DNA of 64,000 nucleotides from Candidatus Caldilinea saccharophila (lineage in GTDB: Bacteria > Chloroflexota > Anaerolineae > Caldilineales > Caldilineaceae): positions 22,501-86,500 of the forward strand of contig JADJVW010000003.1 in the NCBI GenBank assembly GCA_016710365.1, in the 5' to 3' direction. Within the stretch, counting starts at the first letter, position 1. Each line of letters opens with the position of its first letter. The notes beneath the pieces are model-generated. The model ran no database searches and had not been told where the DNA came from. It saw only the letters and a list, made by a program, of their open reading frames with translations. Shown one piece after another: positions 52,827 to 63,146 of the stretch. The translations under genes and the position numbers were made by a program.

Positions 52827-54789
52827 ATGCGCACCCAGTCTCGTTGGATTTGGCTTTTCCTGGCAGCCCTGCTGTTTGGCATAGTGACAGGCGTTGCAAC
52901 GTTGCCCGTCAGCGCCGCCGAGAAGAGCCTCGTGTGGGAACGGTTTGATGTCGACATCCAGGTCAACGACGATGGCGCCTTCGACGTCGCCGAACATCAG
53001 GCGATCCGCTTTGTGGATGGCGCCTTTAGCTTTGGCTATCGCAATATTCCCAAGCAGAATTTTGCCTATTTATCGGATTGGGCTGTGACCGACGCCGCCG
53101 GCAACGTCTATCAGCAGGCGATGGGCGGCGGCTTGCCCTACACCTTTGTGGTGGACGATGAAGGTGACAGCTATACAGTGCGCTGGTATTTCCCGGAAAC
53201 CAGCCAGCCGCAGACCTACACCCTCAGCTACCGCGTGCACGATGGACTTCGCTACTATGCGGGGGGCGATCAGGTGTGGTGGAAGGCAGTCTACGCCGAC
53301 CGGCAATTCCCCGTGCTGGCGTCGCGTGCGCGTGCTTGTTCCCAGCCCTGCGACGATCGACGAGTGGGCGGCGTATATTAACGACGCCGACGCGCGCGAT
53401 TCAGTGACCGCTGAACGGCTGGACAATAACCGCACCATCTTGTTTGACACCAAGCGCACGCTGCACGCCGGTGAAGAGCTCGAAGTGCGTGTGCAGTTCA
53501 CCTCCGGCGTGGTGGCGGGCGCAGCGCCTAGCTGGCAAGCTGGGGCCGACGCGCGCGCAGCGCAGTTGGAGGCGGAGCAGACGTATCGTGACCGCTGGGG
53601 GCCGGTCGCCACCGTGCTGCTCGGCGTGCTGGCGCTGGCATTGCTGCTGGGCGGTCCGGCGCTGGTTTACCTCATGTGGTATAAATATGGCCGCGACAAG
53701 CCGATCGAGCGCGTGGCTGACTACCTGCCCGAACCGCCCGACGACCTGCCGCCCGGTCTGGCCGGCACGCTGCTCGACGACAGCGCCGACATGCAGGATA
53801 TCATCGCCACTGTCGTCGATCTGGCGCGGCGCAAGGCCATGAGCATCACCGAAGTCAAGGAAGAGGGCTTCTTCCGCATGGGGACGGACTTCATTTATCG
53901 GCGCGAACATAAAGATGTGTCGTTGAACGGGTTTGAGCAGCAGTTGCTGTCGGATGTGTTTGGGAAGGGCGACGAAAAAGAGCTTTCCAAACTGAAGAAC
54001 AAATTCTACAAGGATATCCCCGGCATCAAGACGGTGATGTATGAAGACTTGATCGCACGCGGTTACTATCGCACCAACCCGGAGTCCGTGCGCACACAAT
54101 TCGGCTTCCTGGGCGGCGCGGCAATGGTGGTGGCAGTTCTGCTCGCAGTCTTGCTGATCGTCTTGTTTGTCGACCTCTCGGCCGCGGCGCTCTGTCCGGG
54201 GATTGGCTTATTCGCCATCGCCGTATCGATCCTGATCGCCTCGCGCTACATGCCGCGCAAGACGGACGCCGGCGCCGAGGCCGCGGCGCGCTGGAAAGCG
54301 TTCAAGGAATATCTGCGCAATATCGACAAATATGCGGACATCGAAGCGCAGAAGGAAATCTGGGATCGCTGGCTCCCCTACGCGATTGCGTTTGGCATCG
54401 ACAAGGATTACATCCGCAAATTTGAGGCCGTCAATGCGCCGGCGCCGGGCTGGTATATTCCATCGCCCACGATGTACGGGCCGTATCGACGCTGGTATTA
54501 TGGCCCCGGCGGCCAGCCCGCGACGTTGCCGGGCAGCAGCGGGGAAGGCGGCGCTTCAGGCGGCGGCAGTTTTGGCGGCAGCCTCAGCGATGCGTCGCGC
54601 GGCATGGGCACCAGCCTGGCCGCCATGAGCGCCGGGCTTGGCTCGTTGCTTAGCAGCACCAGTTCCACGCTCACCAGCCGGCCGAGCAGCTCGAGCAGCG
54701 GCGGCGGTTGGAGCGGCGGGGGCGGCGGCTTCAGCGGCGGGGGCGGCGGGGGTGGTGGTGGAGGCGGCGGCGGCGGTGGTTTCGGGTAA
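52827..54789 (+). CDS. DUF2207-type membrane protein with Gly-rich tail, frameshifted
   Basis: From ATG 52827 a signal/anchor helix (WIWLFLAALLFGIVTGVATL) leads into the DUF2207 extracytoplasmic domain: FDVDIQVNDDGAFDVAEHQA, SFGYRNIPKQ and YRVHDGLRYYAGGDQVWWKA. The frame breaks at about 53327 (one surplus base) and continues VRVLVPSPATIDEWAAYIND. A helix (VATVLLGVLALALLLGGPAL) precedes a cytosolic domain that includes YLPEPPDDLPPGLAGTLLDD and LARRKAMSITEVKEEGF, then two more helices and a Ser/Gly-rich tail with a run of Gly. The joined length is about 653 residues. DUF2207 proteins occur with LemA and other membrane-stress factors. Function is unknown. Confidence 0.75.
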
Positions 54790-54810
54790 TCCACAGAAAG
54801 CAGGAGTGCT

Positions 54811-55359
54811 ATGATTGGCGGAGGAAAAACCGTTGGGTTGGTGCTGATGATCGTCAGTGCGGTGCTGCTGTTGGTCTTTGGCGGCTGGCTGTTGACAGCG
54901 TTCTCGACGACCGAGACGAGCAGCGGCGGGGTGGTGCTGGGGTTGCTGCTGGCATTGCTGGTCATGGCGCCGTTGTTCGGGATTGGCGCGTATCTGTTCC
55001 GCAAGGGCGGCCAGGAGCAGCAGGAATATGCTCAGGTTGCCAAAGAGAAGCAGATTCTCAACGCAGTGCTTGCGCGCGGCCAAGTGACGATCACCGAACT
55101 GATCGCCGACATGCAACTGCCGCGCGAGGAGATCGAAGGGATGATCCAGGCTCTGGTGGGCAAACAACTTTTCAGCGGCGCCATCAACTGGGAGAAGGGA
55201 ATTCTCTACAGCGTCGAAAGTCAGAAACTCACCGGCGATCAGAAATGCCCGAACTGTGGCGGCGACTTGAAGTTTGCCGGCAAAGGGTTGATTGTATGTC
55301 CGTACTGCGGCAGCCAGGTGTTTCTCACCAAACGCGCGGCGGCGCAGACAGCGGGGTAG
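54811..55359 (+). CDS. Membrane protein with winged-helix and zinc-ribbon domains
   Basis: The 182-residue protein has two membrane helices (about 8-30 and 42-63). A winged-helix-like domain follows (AKEKQILNAVLARGQVTITE ... ADMQLPREEIEGMIQALVGK), then a zinc ribbon CPNCGG...CPYCGS at residues about 143-170. The ribbon uses two CxxC pairs. Starting 21 bases after the DUF2207 gene, it is part of the same operon. It could bind DNA or protein at the membrane. The family is not one I can name. Confidence 0.7.
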   Translation: MIGGGKTVGLVLMIVSAVLLLVFGGWLLTAFSTTETSSGGVVLGLLLALLVMAPLFGIGAYLFRKGGQEQQEYAQVAKEKQILNAVLARGQVTITELIADMQLPREEIEGMIQALVGKQLFSGAINWEKGILYSVESQKLTGDQKCPNCGGDLKFAGKGLIVCPYCGSQVFLTKRAAAQTAG

Positions 55360-55404
55360 TTTTACTGGGAAATCGGGCTGATTGATTCAAATTGGAGGGA
55401 AGCT

Positions 55405-56058
55405 ATGGCCGACAATTTTGTGGAGTTCGCCAAGGGACAGATGGGCGCAGTCGAAAAGTTGATCAAGGGGCTGCCGGGCATCGGCGGCTACATCGACAAG
55501 GACTTGCGCCGCGACGCCGACAAGCGCGTGCGCGAGGCGATTGCAGCATCGCTCGCCCAAAGCCAGACTGCGCTGCTGGGCGTGCAAACTGCGCTGCTCA
55601 AGGGCGGCGGTTTGGCGCTGATGGACGATGTCAATACGGCGATCGTCAATCTTCAGGCGCTGACCGACCGCATCAAAACCGCCAGCTATGGGTATGCCGG
55701 GCTGTTCGACCCGGTGCGCATCAAAGAGCAACAACTGGACGCGCTGGTGCGCTTCGATAAAGCATTGGCGCAACAGGTTGGCGTCGTCAATGAGAAGATC
55801 GCGGCTCTGGCGCAGTCCGTCAAGAACAAGACCGGCATCGACGCCGCGATCGAGCAATTGAGCCAGACGGTGAATGAATTGAACGCGCTGTTCAGCAAGC
55901 GCAGCGAGGTGGTTGATCAGCCGGACTTGCTGGACGACCCATCCTATGCGCCACGCGTTGACATCGGCGACCCCCTAGCGGATGCGCCGCCCGTTGACGC
56001 CGGCGATGCTGCACCGTATACGCAGTCGGCGGACGCCGGCGGGCCCGTATCAAGCTAA
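55405..56058 (+). CDS. Hypothetical helical protein
   Basis: The 217-residue soluble protein is helical for its first 170 residues: EFAKGQMGAVEKLIKGLPGI, DLRRDADKRVREAIAASLAQ, VGVVNEKIAALAQSVKNKTG. A disordered acidic tail follows (DIGDPLADAPPVDAGDAAPY). The lack of membrane helices, together with helix length and position, recalls LemA- or PspA-like helical partners of SPFH proteins, but I saw no motif that proves it. GGAGGGAAGC precedes the ATG. It lies between the zinc-ribbon and SPFH genes. Confidence 0.65.
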   Translation: MADNFVEFAKGQMGAVEKLIKGLPGIGGYIDKDLRRDADKRVREAIAASLAQSQTALLGVQTALLKGGGLALMDDVNTAIVNLQALTDRIKTASYGYAGLFDPVRIKEQQLDALVRFDKALAQQVGVVNEKIAALAQSVKNKTGIDAAIEQLSQTVNELNALFSKRSEVVDQPDLLDDPSYAPRVDIGDPLADAPPVDAGDAAPYTQSADAGGPVSS

Positions 56059-56096
56059 TCGACCTGCCTGACACGCTTCTCAAAAGGAGAATCCTT

Positions 56097-57149
<1,053 letters not shown>

Positions 57150-57192
57150 CGGCGCGCCTGCTGAATTCACTTCCCGGCAGATGTCAATCACA

Positions 57193-57245
57193 TCAATCAG
57201 GCAAAGCAGCACGGGTGAAGAACCCGTGCTGCTTTGCCTGATTGA
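57193..57245. repeat. Perfect 24-bp inverted repeat, probable bidirectional terminator
   Basis: Two arms of 24 bases, 57193-57216 and 57222-57245, are exact reverse complements around the loop GAAGA. They contain TCAATCAGGCAAAGCAGC and ACGGGT. It follows the SPFH stop by 43 bases and precedes the S49 peptidase start by 83. No T tract follows on either strand. A strong stop or attenuator is more likely than a recombination site. Confidence 0.85.
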
Positions 57246-57328
57246 CGCCCTTCGTGCCAGCCGACGTCCATGTTTTACAGGACGTAATCGAGCATAAAAA
57301 TAACGCGTGCAAGCGAGGCGATCCACTT

Positions 57329-58357
57329 ATGGAAGAGACCCAATATACGGTATCTGAACGCCGTCAGGCAGATCGCATCGGCGCCTGGGAGATCGCGCTG
57401 GCAGCCGTGGTGCTGGCGGCTTGTCTGCTCGGTGGGCTGGCGCTGGCCGATTGGCAGACGCCTGAGCCGATCGTCGGCGTTTTGCGCTTTGGCGCAGAGA
57501 TCGACTTCGCATCCGCCGACCAGCTTGTTTCGCTGCTCGAAATCGCGCGCCAGGACTCGCACATTGCCGCGCTTGTGTTGGAAGTCTCCAGCCCCGGCGG
57601 CTATGCCACAAGCAGCGAAACCATCTTTTACTCGCTGCTGAACTTCCGCAACGCCAAACCCCTCGTCGTGGTCGTGGATGGCCTGGCGGCAAGTGGAGGT
57701 TATTACATGGCTGCTGCCGGCAATCGCATTTACGCGCCGCCCAGCAGCTATGTCGGCAATGTCGGCACGCGCGGCGGACGTCCCACCGATCCTTCATTGG
57801 CGCCCAACGAGTTGAGCAGCGGGCCGTACAAGCTGGAAGGGGGCAGCCGCTTCGAGCAGATTCACCAACTCGATCTGGTGCGCGATGCGTTTGTCAACAA
57901 TGTTGTGGCGCAGCGCTCCCAGGCGGAGATCAACCCGCTGAAGCTCTCCGCGGCCGAACTTGCCGAAGCCCGCATTTACCTCGGCAGCGAGGCGTTGGCG
58001 CTGGGGCTGATTGACGGCGAAGGGAGCCGCTCGGAAGGCATCGCCGCCGCGGCCGCGCTGGCCGATCTGACCGATTATCAGATTCTCGACGTTCCCGCTT
58101 ACCTGGGCGTCCCGCAGATCGGCGCCGTCCCCGATCCGGCCGCGGCGCAAGCGTTGCTGACGCACGCGCCGCCGGGGACGATTTTCATGTTGGATTCGCG
58201 CATCCCTTTCCCAGAGGCCGCGCTGCCGCAGGCGCTGCGTCATCTGCGCAAACCGCGCAGCGGCGCCGGTGATCTGCTACGCGATGGCTACGCGGCCAAC
58301 GTGCCATCACCCACCAATTTTGCCGACGCGCTGGCGCCCGCCAGCACACAGCCCTGA
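57329..58357 (+). CDS. S49-family signal peptide peptidase (SppA-like)
   Basis: The 342-residue protein begins at ATG 57329 (MEETQYTVSERRQADRIGAW) with one membrane helix (about 22-45). The S49 fold follows: ALVLEVSSPGGYATSSETIF, the nucleophile region VVVDGLAASGGYYMAAAGNR, YVGNVGTRGGRP, and EARIYLGSEALALGLIDGEG, the standard end of the catalytic core. SppA cleaves membrane-embedded signal peptides. I did not place the general-base lysine with confidence. It follows the SPFH gene, and SPFH proteins and S49/NfeD-type proteases are often paired. Confidence 0.85.
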   Translation: MEETQYTVSERRQADRIGAWEIALAAVVLAACLLGGLALADWQTPEPIVGVLRFGAEIDFASADQLVSLLEIARQDSHIAALVLEVSSPGGYATSSETIFYSLLNFRNAKPLVVVVDGLAASGGYYMAAAGNRIYAPPSSYVGNVGTRGGRPTDPSLAPNELSSGPYKLEGGSRFEQIHQLDLVRDAFVNNVVAQRSQAEINPLKLSAAELAEARIYLGSEALALGLIDGEGSRSEGIAAAAALADLTDYQILDVPAYLGVPQIGAVPDPAAAQALLTHAPPGTIFMLDSRIPFPEAALPQALRHLRKPRSGAGDLLRDGYAANVPSPTNFADALAPASTQP

Positions 58358-58368
58358 GGAGCACGCTC

Positions 58369-60968
58369 ATGAAACAAAGCACCCGCTGGTTCCTCATTGC
58401 GCTCGTTGGGCTGTTGCTGCTGGTCGGGCCGACTGTGCTGCGTTTTACGCAATCCAGCGCCCCACCTGCTGGCTACACGCCGCCCGCCATCGCCACTGCA
58501 GAAATCGCGGTGACGCCGATCCCTACGGCAACACCGGCGCAACTCAAAGCGGCCGCAGTGCCAGCGACAAATCCAGTCAAGCGAGGACCAGTCGTCGTCG
58601 ATCTTGCCCACTATTCGGCCGTAGAGCGCAACCGGTTTCAGCCGATGGCCAGCGCACTGGCAGCCGCGGGGGTGGATCTGCGTTTCTGGCTGCCTACCGT
58701 TGCGCTTGACGAGGCGTCGTCCTTTGCGGATTTCCCCGACCAATCCGAAGCGCTGCAAAAAACCCTGGCCAATGCGAGCGCGCTGATTGTCATCAGCCCT
58801 TTTTTCCTCTACAACGACGCTGAGGTGCAGATCGTCGAACGTTTCTTGCTCGACGGTGGACGCTTGCTTGTCATCAGTGACCCCGATATCGAAGGCGACG
58901 CGGCCCGCGACACCAACAGCCTGGCGAGTCGTTTCAACGTAGTGTTTAATGAGGATTACCTCTATGACACTGTGGAAAACGATGCGAACTTCACCCACTT
59001 TTTCCAGGGCGGCTTTTTTGACCAAGCGCTGGCGCTGGAGGGCAGCCGGGTCGTCTTTTACGGGGGCCGCAGCATTGACGGCGCGGTGACGCCGCAGGTG
59101 CGCAGCGCACCCACCACACTCAGCAGCTTGCGCACCGGTCAGAGCGGCTTCACGACCGTCGCCATCGGGGGGGTGCCGGCGAACGACACCTATGGGCGCG
59201 TGTTGGCGCTCAGCGATTTCGACGCGCTGACCGACCCCTATGTCGCGCGCTATGACAACCGCAGGATGCTCGACTTCGTGGTGAGCTTTCTGGCTGACGG
59301 CGCACGCAACCAGACCATCGCCGATTTTCCGGAGTTTTTGGGCAAACAGGTCGCGCTCATCGTCGAAAGCAATGACCCGGTCGAGGCCGACGCAGTGAGC
59401 AAAGCCGCCGAGTTGCAGCGCGTGCTGGAGCTATCCGGGCGAACGTTGCAACTCGGCGCCACCAACTGGCTCACAGAGAGCAACGCCGCCAGCAACGCCG
59501 ATCTGCTCTACATGGCGCAATTCGAGGATGCCAGCCGCTCGACGACGCTGCTCTCCGACATGGGCTTTACGCTTGAGGAGCGCATCATTACCCCGACCGT
59601 GACTGCGCCCGCCACAACGCCGCCCACCGATGCAGCGCCCGTCCAGCCGGAAGCATTGCCTGGCCTCGCGCCGGATACGGAAGCTCCACCACCATCGGGC
59701 ACAGCGACGCCGCTGCCGGAGTTGCCTCCGCTGACGCCTACTCCCAACGAGCCGATCCCTTCTCCACTTCCCGAAAGCATGTCGCTTACGTTGCTGGCCG
59801 CCCCTGACCATGCCGCTGTGCAGAATCCAACGCCGACCCCCACTGGTGCGCCTCTAGCGGAGACGCCGGCTGCCCAGACGCCAGATGCGTCTACCGCAGA
59901 CACATCTTCGCCAGACGCAAGTGCGCCAGATACATCTGCGGAAGATGCGTCTGACGAAGTGATACAGTCAGAAGCCGATGAAACCGCGGAACCCCAACCG
60001 ACGCCGACCGTGGAGGTCTATCTCGTGCGCGGCGATGGCATCCGGCTGCTGGCGGACGAGACGCAGCTCTTCATCCAGCGCACCGAAGAGAGCGGCCGCA
60101 AAACGATTGCCGTGCTGGGGGCAGCCGTGGCGCGCTCAACGCTGGGTTGACGCGGCTCTTGAATCGCGACCTGGCCGGCTGTCTGATTCAGGACGAGCTG
60201 GTGATCTGTCCGTATCTGCCGGGCGCGCCGGCGGCTGATGGAACAGCCGCACAAGCGGCAGCGCCCACCCCCGCGCCAGGGGGCATTGTCCCCGACAAGG
60301 CGCCGGACGGTATGCCACAGGACGATCCGAACGCGTTGATCCTGATCGTAGACGATGACCGCAACGCGGCCGCGGGCGACGTGGGCGAAGCAGAACTCTA
60401 CGCCGCCTTGCTGGCGCGCGCCGGCTACAGGCCGACGCTGTGGTCGACGCAACAAAGCGGCTATCCAGAAGCGGACATTCTCAGCAACTTTGTATGGATT
60501 ATCTGGAGCGACGCAGCCTACAGCGACAGCGGCGTGCGCGGCGACGCACTGCGCATCGTGGGCGACCTGATCAACGCCGGCGGCAAGCTAACGCTCAGCA
60601 GCCGTAAGCCCTTCTTTGGCGTGGGGATTGATCCTGCGTCATCAATTGCCGACGTGATCGTCGCCGACGGCATACCCGAGCTTGTGACAAATTTGCCGAC
60701 CACGCCAATTGTGCTGGCCGATGGGCTGCCCGACGTGACGCCGCTGGAGCGCAGCCCGGAGCCTTCGACCGGCGCGACTATTGCCTTGCGCCGCGGCCCT
60801 GCCAGCGCCGCCGCCGAAGCCCCGGTGCTCATGCTCTACACTGACGAAAATTTCGACGAGCCGAAGGGGGCGAAGCTGCTGATCTTCGGCATGTCGATCA
60901 ACTGGCTGCCCGACGACGTCGCGGCGCAGTTGGTGGAGAACATGGCGCGGGTGATGTTGGCGGAATAA
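58369..60968 (+). CDS. DUF4350-like membrane-anchored protein, frameshifted
   Basis: A signal anchor (FLIALVGLLLLVGPTVLRF) precedes a DUF4350/GATase-like alpha/beta domain: VVVDLAHYSAVERNRFQPMA, ALIVISPFFLYNDAEVQIVE, LLDGGRLLVISDPDIEGDAA. A Pro/Thr/Ala-rich linker follows (about residues 410-545), and the frame then ends at 60150 after GAAVARSTLG. A second frame continues NAGLTRLLNRDLAGCLIQDE to another alpha/beta domain (DPNALILIVDDDRNAAAGDV ... LLIFGMSINWLPDDVAAQLV) ending at 60968. One missing base near 60138 joins them into about 866 residues. Its role is unknown. It starts 11 bases after the peptidase gene. Confidence 0.7.
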
Positions 60969-60971
60969 AAG

Positions 60972-61874
60972 CTACAGCCACGCTTTCAGATAGGCCAACA
61001 CTTCTGCCCGCATCTCCGCGGTTTCGAAGTGGCCGATCTCGTACCGTTTCATCGTCCACGCATTGGCAGCGTTGTGCTCGGCGTACACACGGCGCAGCTC
61101 GGCGTCGATGCGATCCAACCCGGCGCGCGGGGTGAGCGGATCCAGGTTGCCTGCCAATCCCAAATGTGGGCGCGGCGCGATCAGGGCGTTGATCTGTGCG
61201 GCGGTGAAGTGTTTTAGCAGAGAAGGCACATAGTAGTAGATGCCGTGGCCGTCGAGGCCGCGGCTTTCGATCAAGGCGTCGAAATCAGTGAGGCAACAGA
61301 GATCGATGCAGACCTTGATGCGCAGGTCAAGCGCCGCCACCCACCAAGCCATCGTGCTGCCCAGCGAAAGGCCAAGCGTCGCGATGCGGCTGGCGTCGAC
61401 TTCTGGCCGTGTGCACAGGTAATCGAGCGCACGCACGCTGTCATAGACCATCATGCCCCACAGCACCTGCCCGCGCCACAACATCAGCTTGAACAGTTCG
61501 CTTTCAGTGCGGCCGCGACGTTCGCCAAAGAGCCAGTGCTCGATGCACAGCGCCGCGTAGCCCTGCGCGGTCAACGCCTCGACATAGGGTGGCTGTTGTA
61601 AAAGCGGACGACCGCGCACAAATTCTTCTTTGCCGAGGTCGTAGTCTCCACCGTGGGCGTGATTGTAAAGCACGGTCGGGAAGGGGTCGTCACCTTTCGG
61701 GCGGGCAAAATAGGCGGGCACACTCTCCAGCCCGTTCAGATCCAAGACAAGCCGTTCCAGCACATAGCCTGCCTCTTCGCGCTGCCACAGCAGCCGCGCC
61801 GAGATCGGCCGCTCGCGCGCGGGCAGGTCGCCTAGCAGCCCCCACAGTTCGGTGCGTTGTTGTTCCTGATTCAT
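60972..61874 (-). CDS. Alpha/beta hydrolase (dienelactone/acetyl-xylan esterase-like)
   Basis: The 300-residue protein has the nucleophile elbow IATLGLSLGSTMAWWVAALD (GLSLG), an Asp-rich segment CLTDFDALIES and the catalytic His in EIGHFETAEM. The oxyanion region PTVLYNHAHGGDYDLGKEEF is present, as is a long cap region. It belongs to the broad group of carbohydrate or xenobiotic esterases. It has no signal peptide, so it acts in the cytosol. The convergent arrangement with the DUF4350-like gene leaves only three bases between the stops. Confidence 0.8.
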   Translation of the reverse strand: MNQEQQRTELWGLLGDLPARERPISARLLWQREEAGYVLERLVLDLNGLESVPAYFARPKGDDPFPTVLYNHAHGGDYDLGKEEFVRGRPLLQQPPYVEALTAQGYAALCIEHWLFGERRGRTESELFKLMLWRGQVLWGMMVYDSVRALDYLCTRPEVDASRIATLGLSLGSTMAWWVAALDLRIKVCIDLCCLTDFDALIESRGLDGHGIYYYVPSLLKHFTAAQINALIAPRPHLGLAGNLDPLTPRAGLDRIDAELRRVYAEHNAANAWTMKRYEIGHFETAEMRAEVLAYLKAWL

Positions 61875-61891
61875 GTGATATCACTCATTCT

Positions 61892-62830
61892 TTATGCTGC
61901 GCCTTGCTGCCATGCCAACTGTGCAGTCAGGCCATCGATGATGCGCGTCTGCGGGGTGTAGCCGAGCGCCGTGCGCGCTTTGGTGGCGTCGGCAACTGTG
62001 CGGCGCTGATCGCCTGGGCGCGGCGGGCCATGCACGATCTGCGCGGTGCGACCCGTCAATTCCTCCAGCATTTGCAGCACCTGAATCACATTGACTTCCT
62101 CGCCGCCGCCGATATTGAACGTCGCGCCGATGCTTTTTTGGGGTTGAGCCGCGGCCAGCAACATGCCGTTGACGCAATCGGCGACGTAGGTGTTGCTGCG
62201 GCTGTCTGTGCCGTCGCCATCGATGACAATGGTTTCGCCGCTCAGCAGCTTGCGGATGAAGATGTTGTAGCCCATGTCCGGGCGCTGACGCGGGCCATAG
62301 ACCGAGAAGAGACGCAGAATCGTATACCCCAGCCCATCTTTTTCGCCGTAGGCGCGACAAAGCTGCTCCGCCGCCAGCTTGGTGATGCCATAAGGTGAGA
62401 CCGGCGCCAACGCGGACGTTTCATCCCCTGTGGCAAAGCGGCCATAGACTGACGAGGTTGAGCAATGCAGGACATGCCCAACCTGGGCGGCCACACACGC
62501 TGCGAGCAAACGCTGCGTCGCCAGCACATTGCAAGTCATATATTGCTCAAATTGTTGCCAGCTCTTGAGCAATCCCGCCATGGCGGCGGTGTGGAAGACG
62601 TGCGTAGCGCCCGCTAACAGGGGTTCGAGTTCGCCGTAACGCAGGTCGATCTCCATAAAGGTGAAAGCGGGGTTTGTCAGCAAAGCAGCCAGATTGCGCT
62701 CCTTGAGATCGCGCGGATAGTAGGGAATGAAAGCGTCAATGCCCAGCACGGTATTCCCTTCCGCAACGAGCCGCTCACTGAGATGCGAGCCAATGAATCC
62801 GGCCGCGCCGGTCACTACAACATGAGCCAT
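61892..62830 (-). CDS. NAD-dependent nucleotide-sugar epimerase/dehydratase (extended SDR)
   Basis: The 312-residue protein has the Rossmann glycine motif TGAAGFIGSHLSERL, the catalytic Ser in HCSTSSVYGR and the Tyr-Lys pair in SPYGITKLAAEQL. DGDGTDSRSNTYVADCVNGM and NIGGGEEVNVIQV are typical of UDP-glucose-4-epimerase or UDP-glucuronate-4-epimerase subfamilies. It supplies activated sugars, fitting the glycosylation genes elsewhere in the window, though it is not adjacent to them. Confidence 0.9.
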   Translation of the reverse strand: MAHVVVTGAAGFIGSHLSERLVAEGNTVLGIDAFIPYYPRDLKERNLAALLTNPAFTFMEIDLRYGELEPLLAGATHVFHTAAMAGLLKSWQQFEQYMTCNVLATQRLLAACVAAQVGHVLHCSTSSVYGRFATGDETSALAPVSPYGITKLAAEQLCRAYGEKDGLGYTILRLFSVYGPRQRPDMGYNIFIRKLLSGETIVIDGDGTDSRSNTYVADCVNGMLLAAAQPQKSIGATFNIGGGEEVNVIQVLQMLEELTGRTAQIVHGPPRPGDQRRTVADATKARTALGYTPQTRIIDGLTAQLAWQQGAA

Positions 62831-63146
62831 GAAAAATCTTCTCTCCTCTGCCGGTAGCGCCGATCGCGCATGAATACCCTGTTTAAGATGGAGGGTATTT
62901 TAGCATGGTTTGCCGCAGATCGAGGGCTGCGACGCGCTAGTCATCTCTCCACGCTTTCTAGTCCAATTGACCGATCATCTCTTTTGCCTCAAAACGTTAT
63001 TATATTTTTTGGAATAAAAGTGATGTTTATTTGAAGATTTGATTACCTTACCCAAATTGACACCTCCCCTGATTCGCATCGCAGACATGCTGGAGAGAGC
63101 GTTAACTGGTGCGCTTGATAAATCAGCAAGAGAAGGAGCATTGAAC
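62831..63146. promoter_or_regulatory. AT-rich divergent promoter region
   Basis: This 316-base gap separates divergent genes and is notably AT-rich at 62985-63060 (AACGTTATTATATTTTTTGG). It should carry the promoters of both. TTGACA at about 63056-63061 lacks a clear -10 at the usual distance. GAGAAGGAGC before ATG 63147 is a good ribosome-binding site. Confidence 0.45.
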
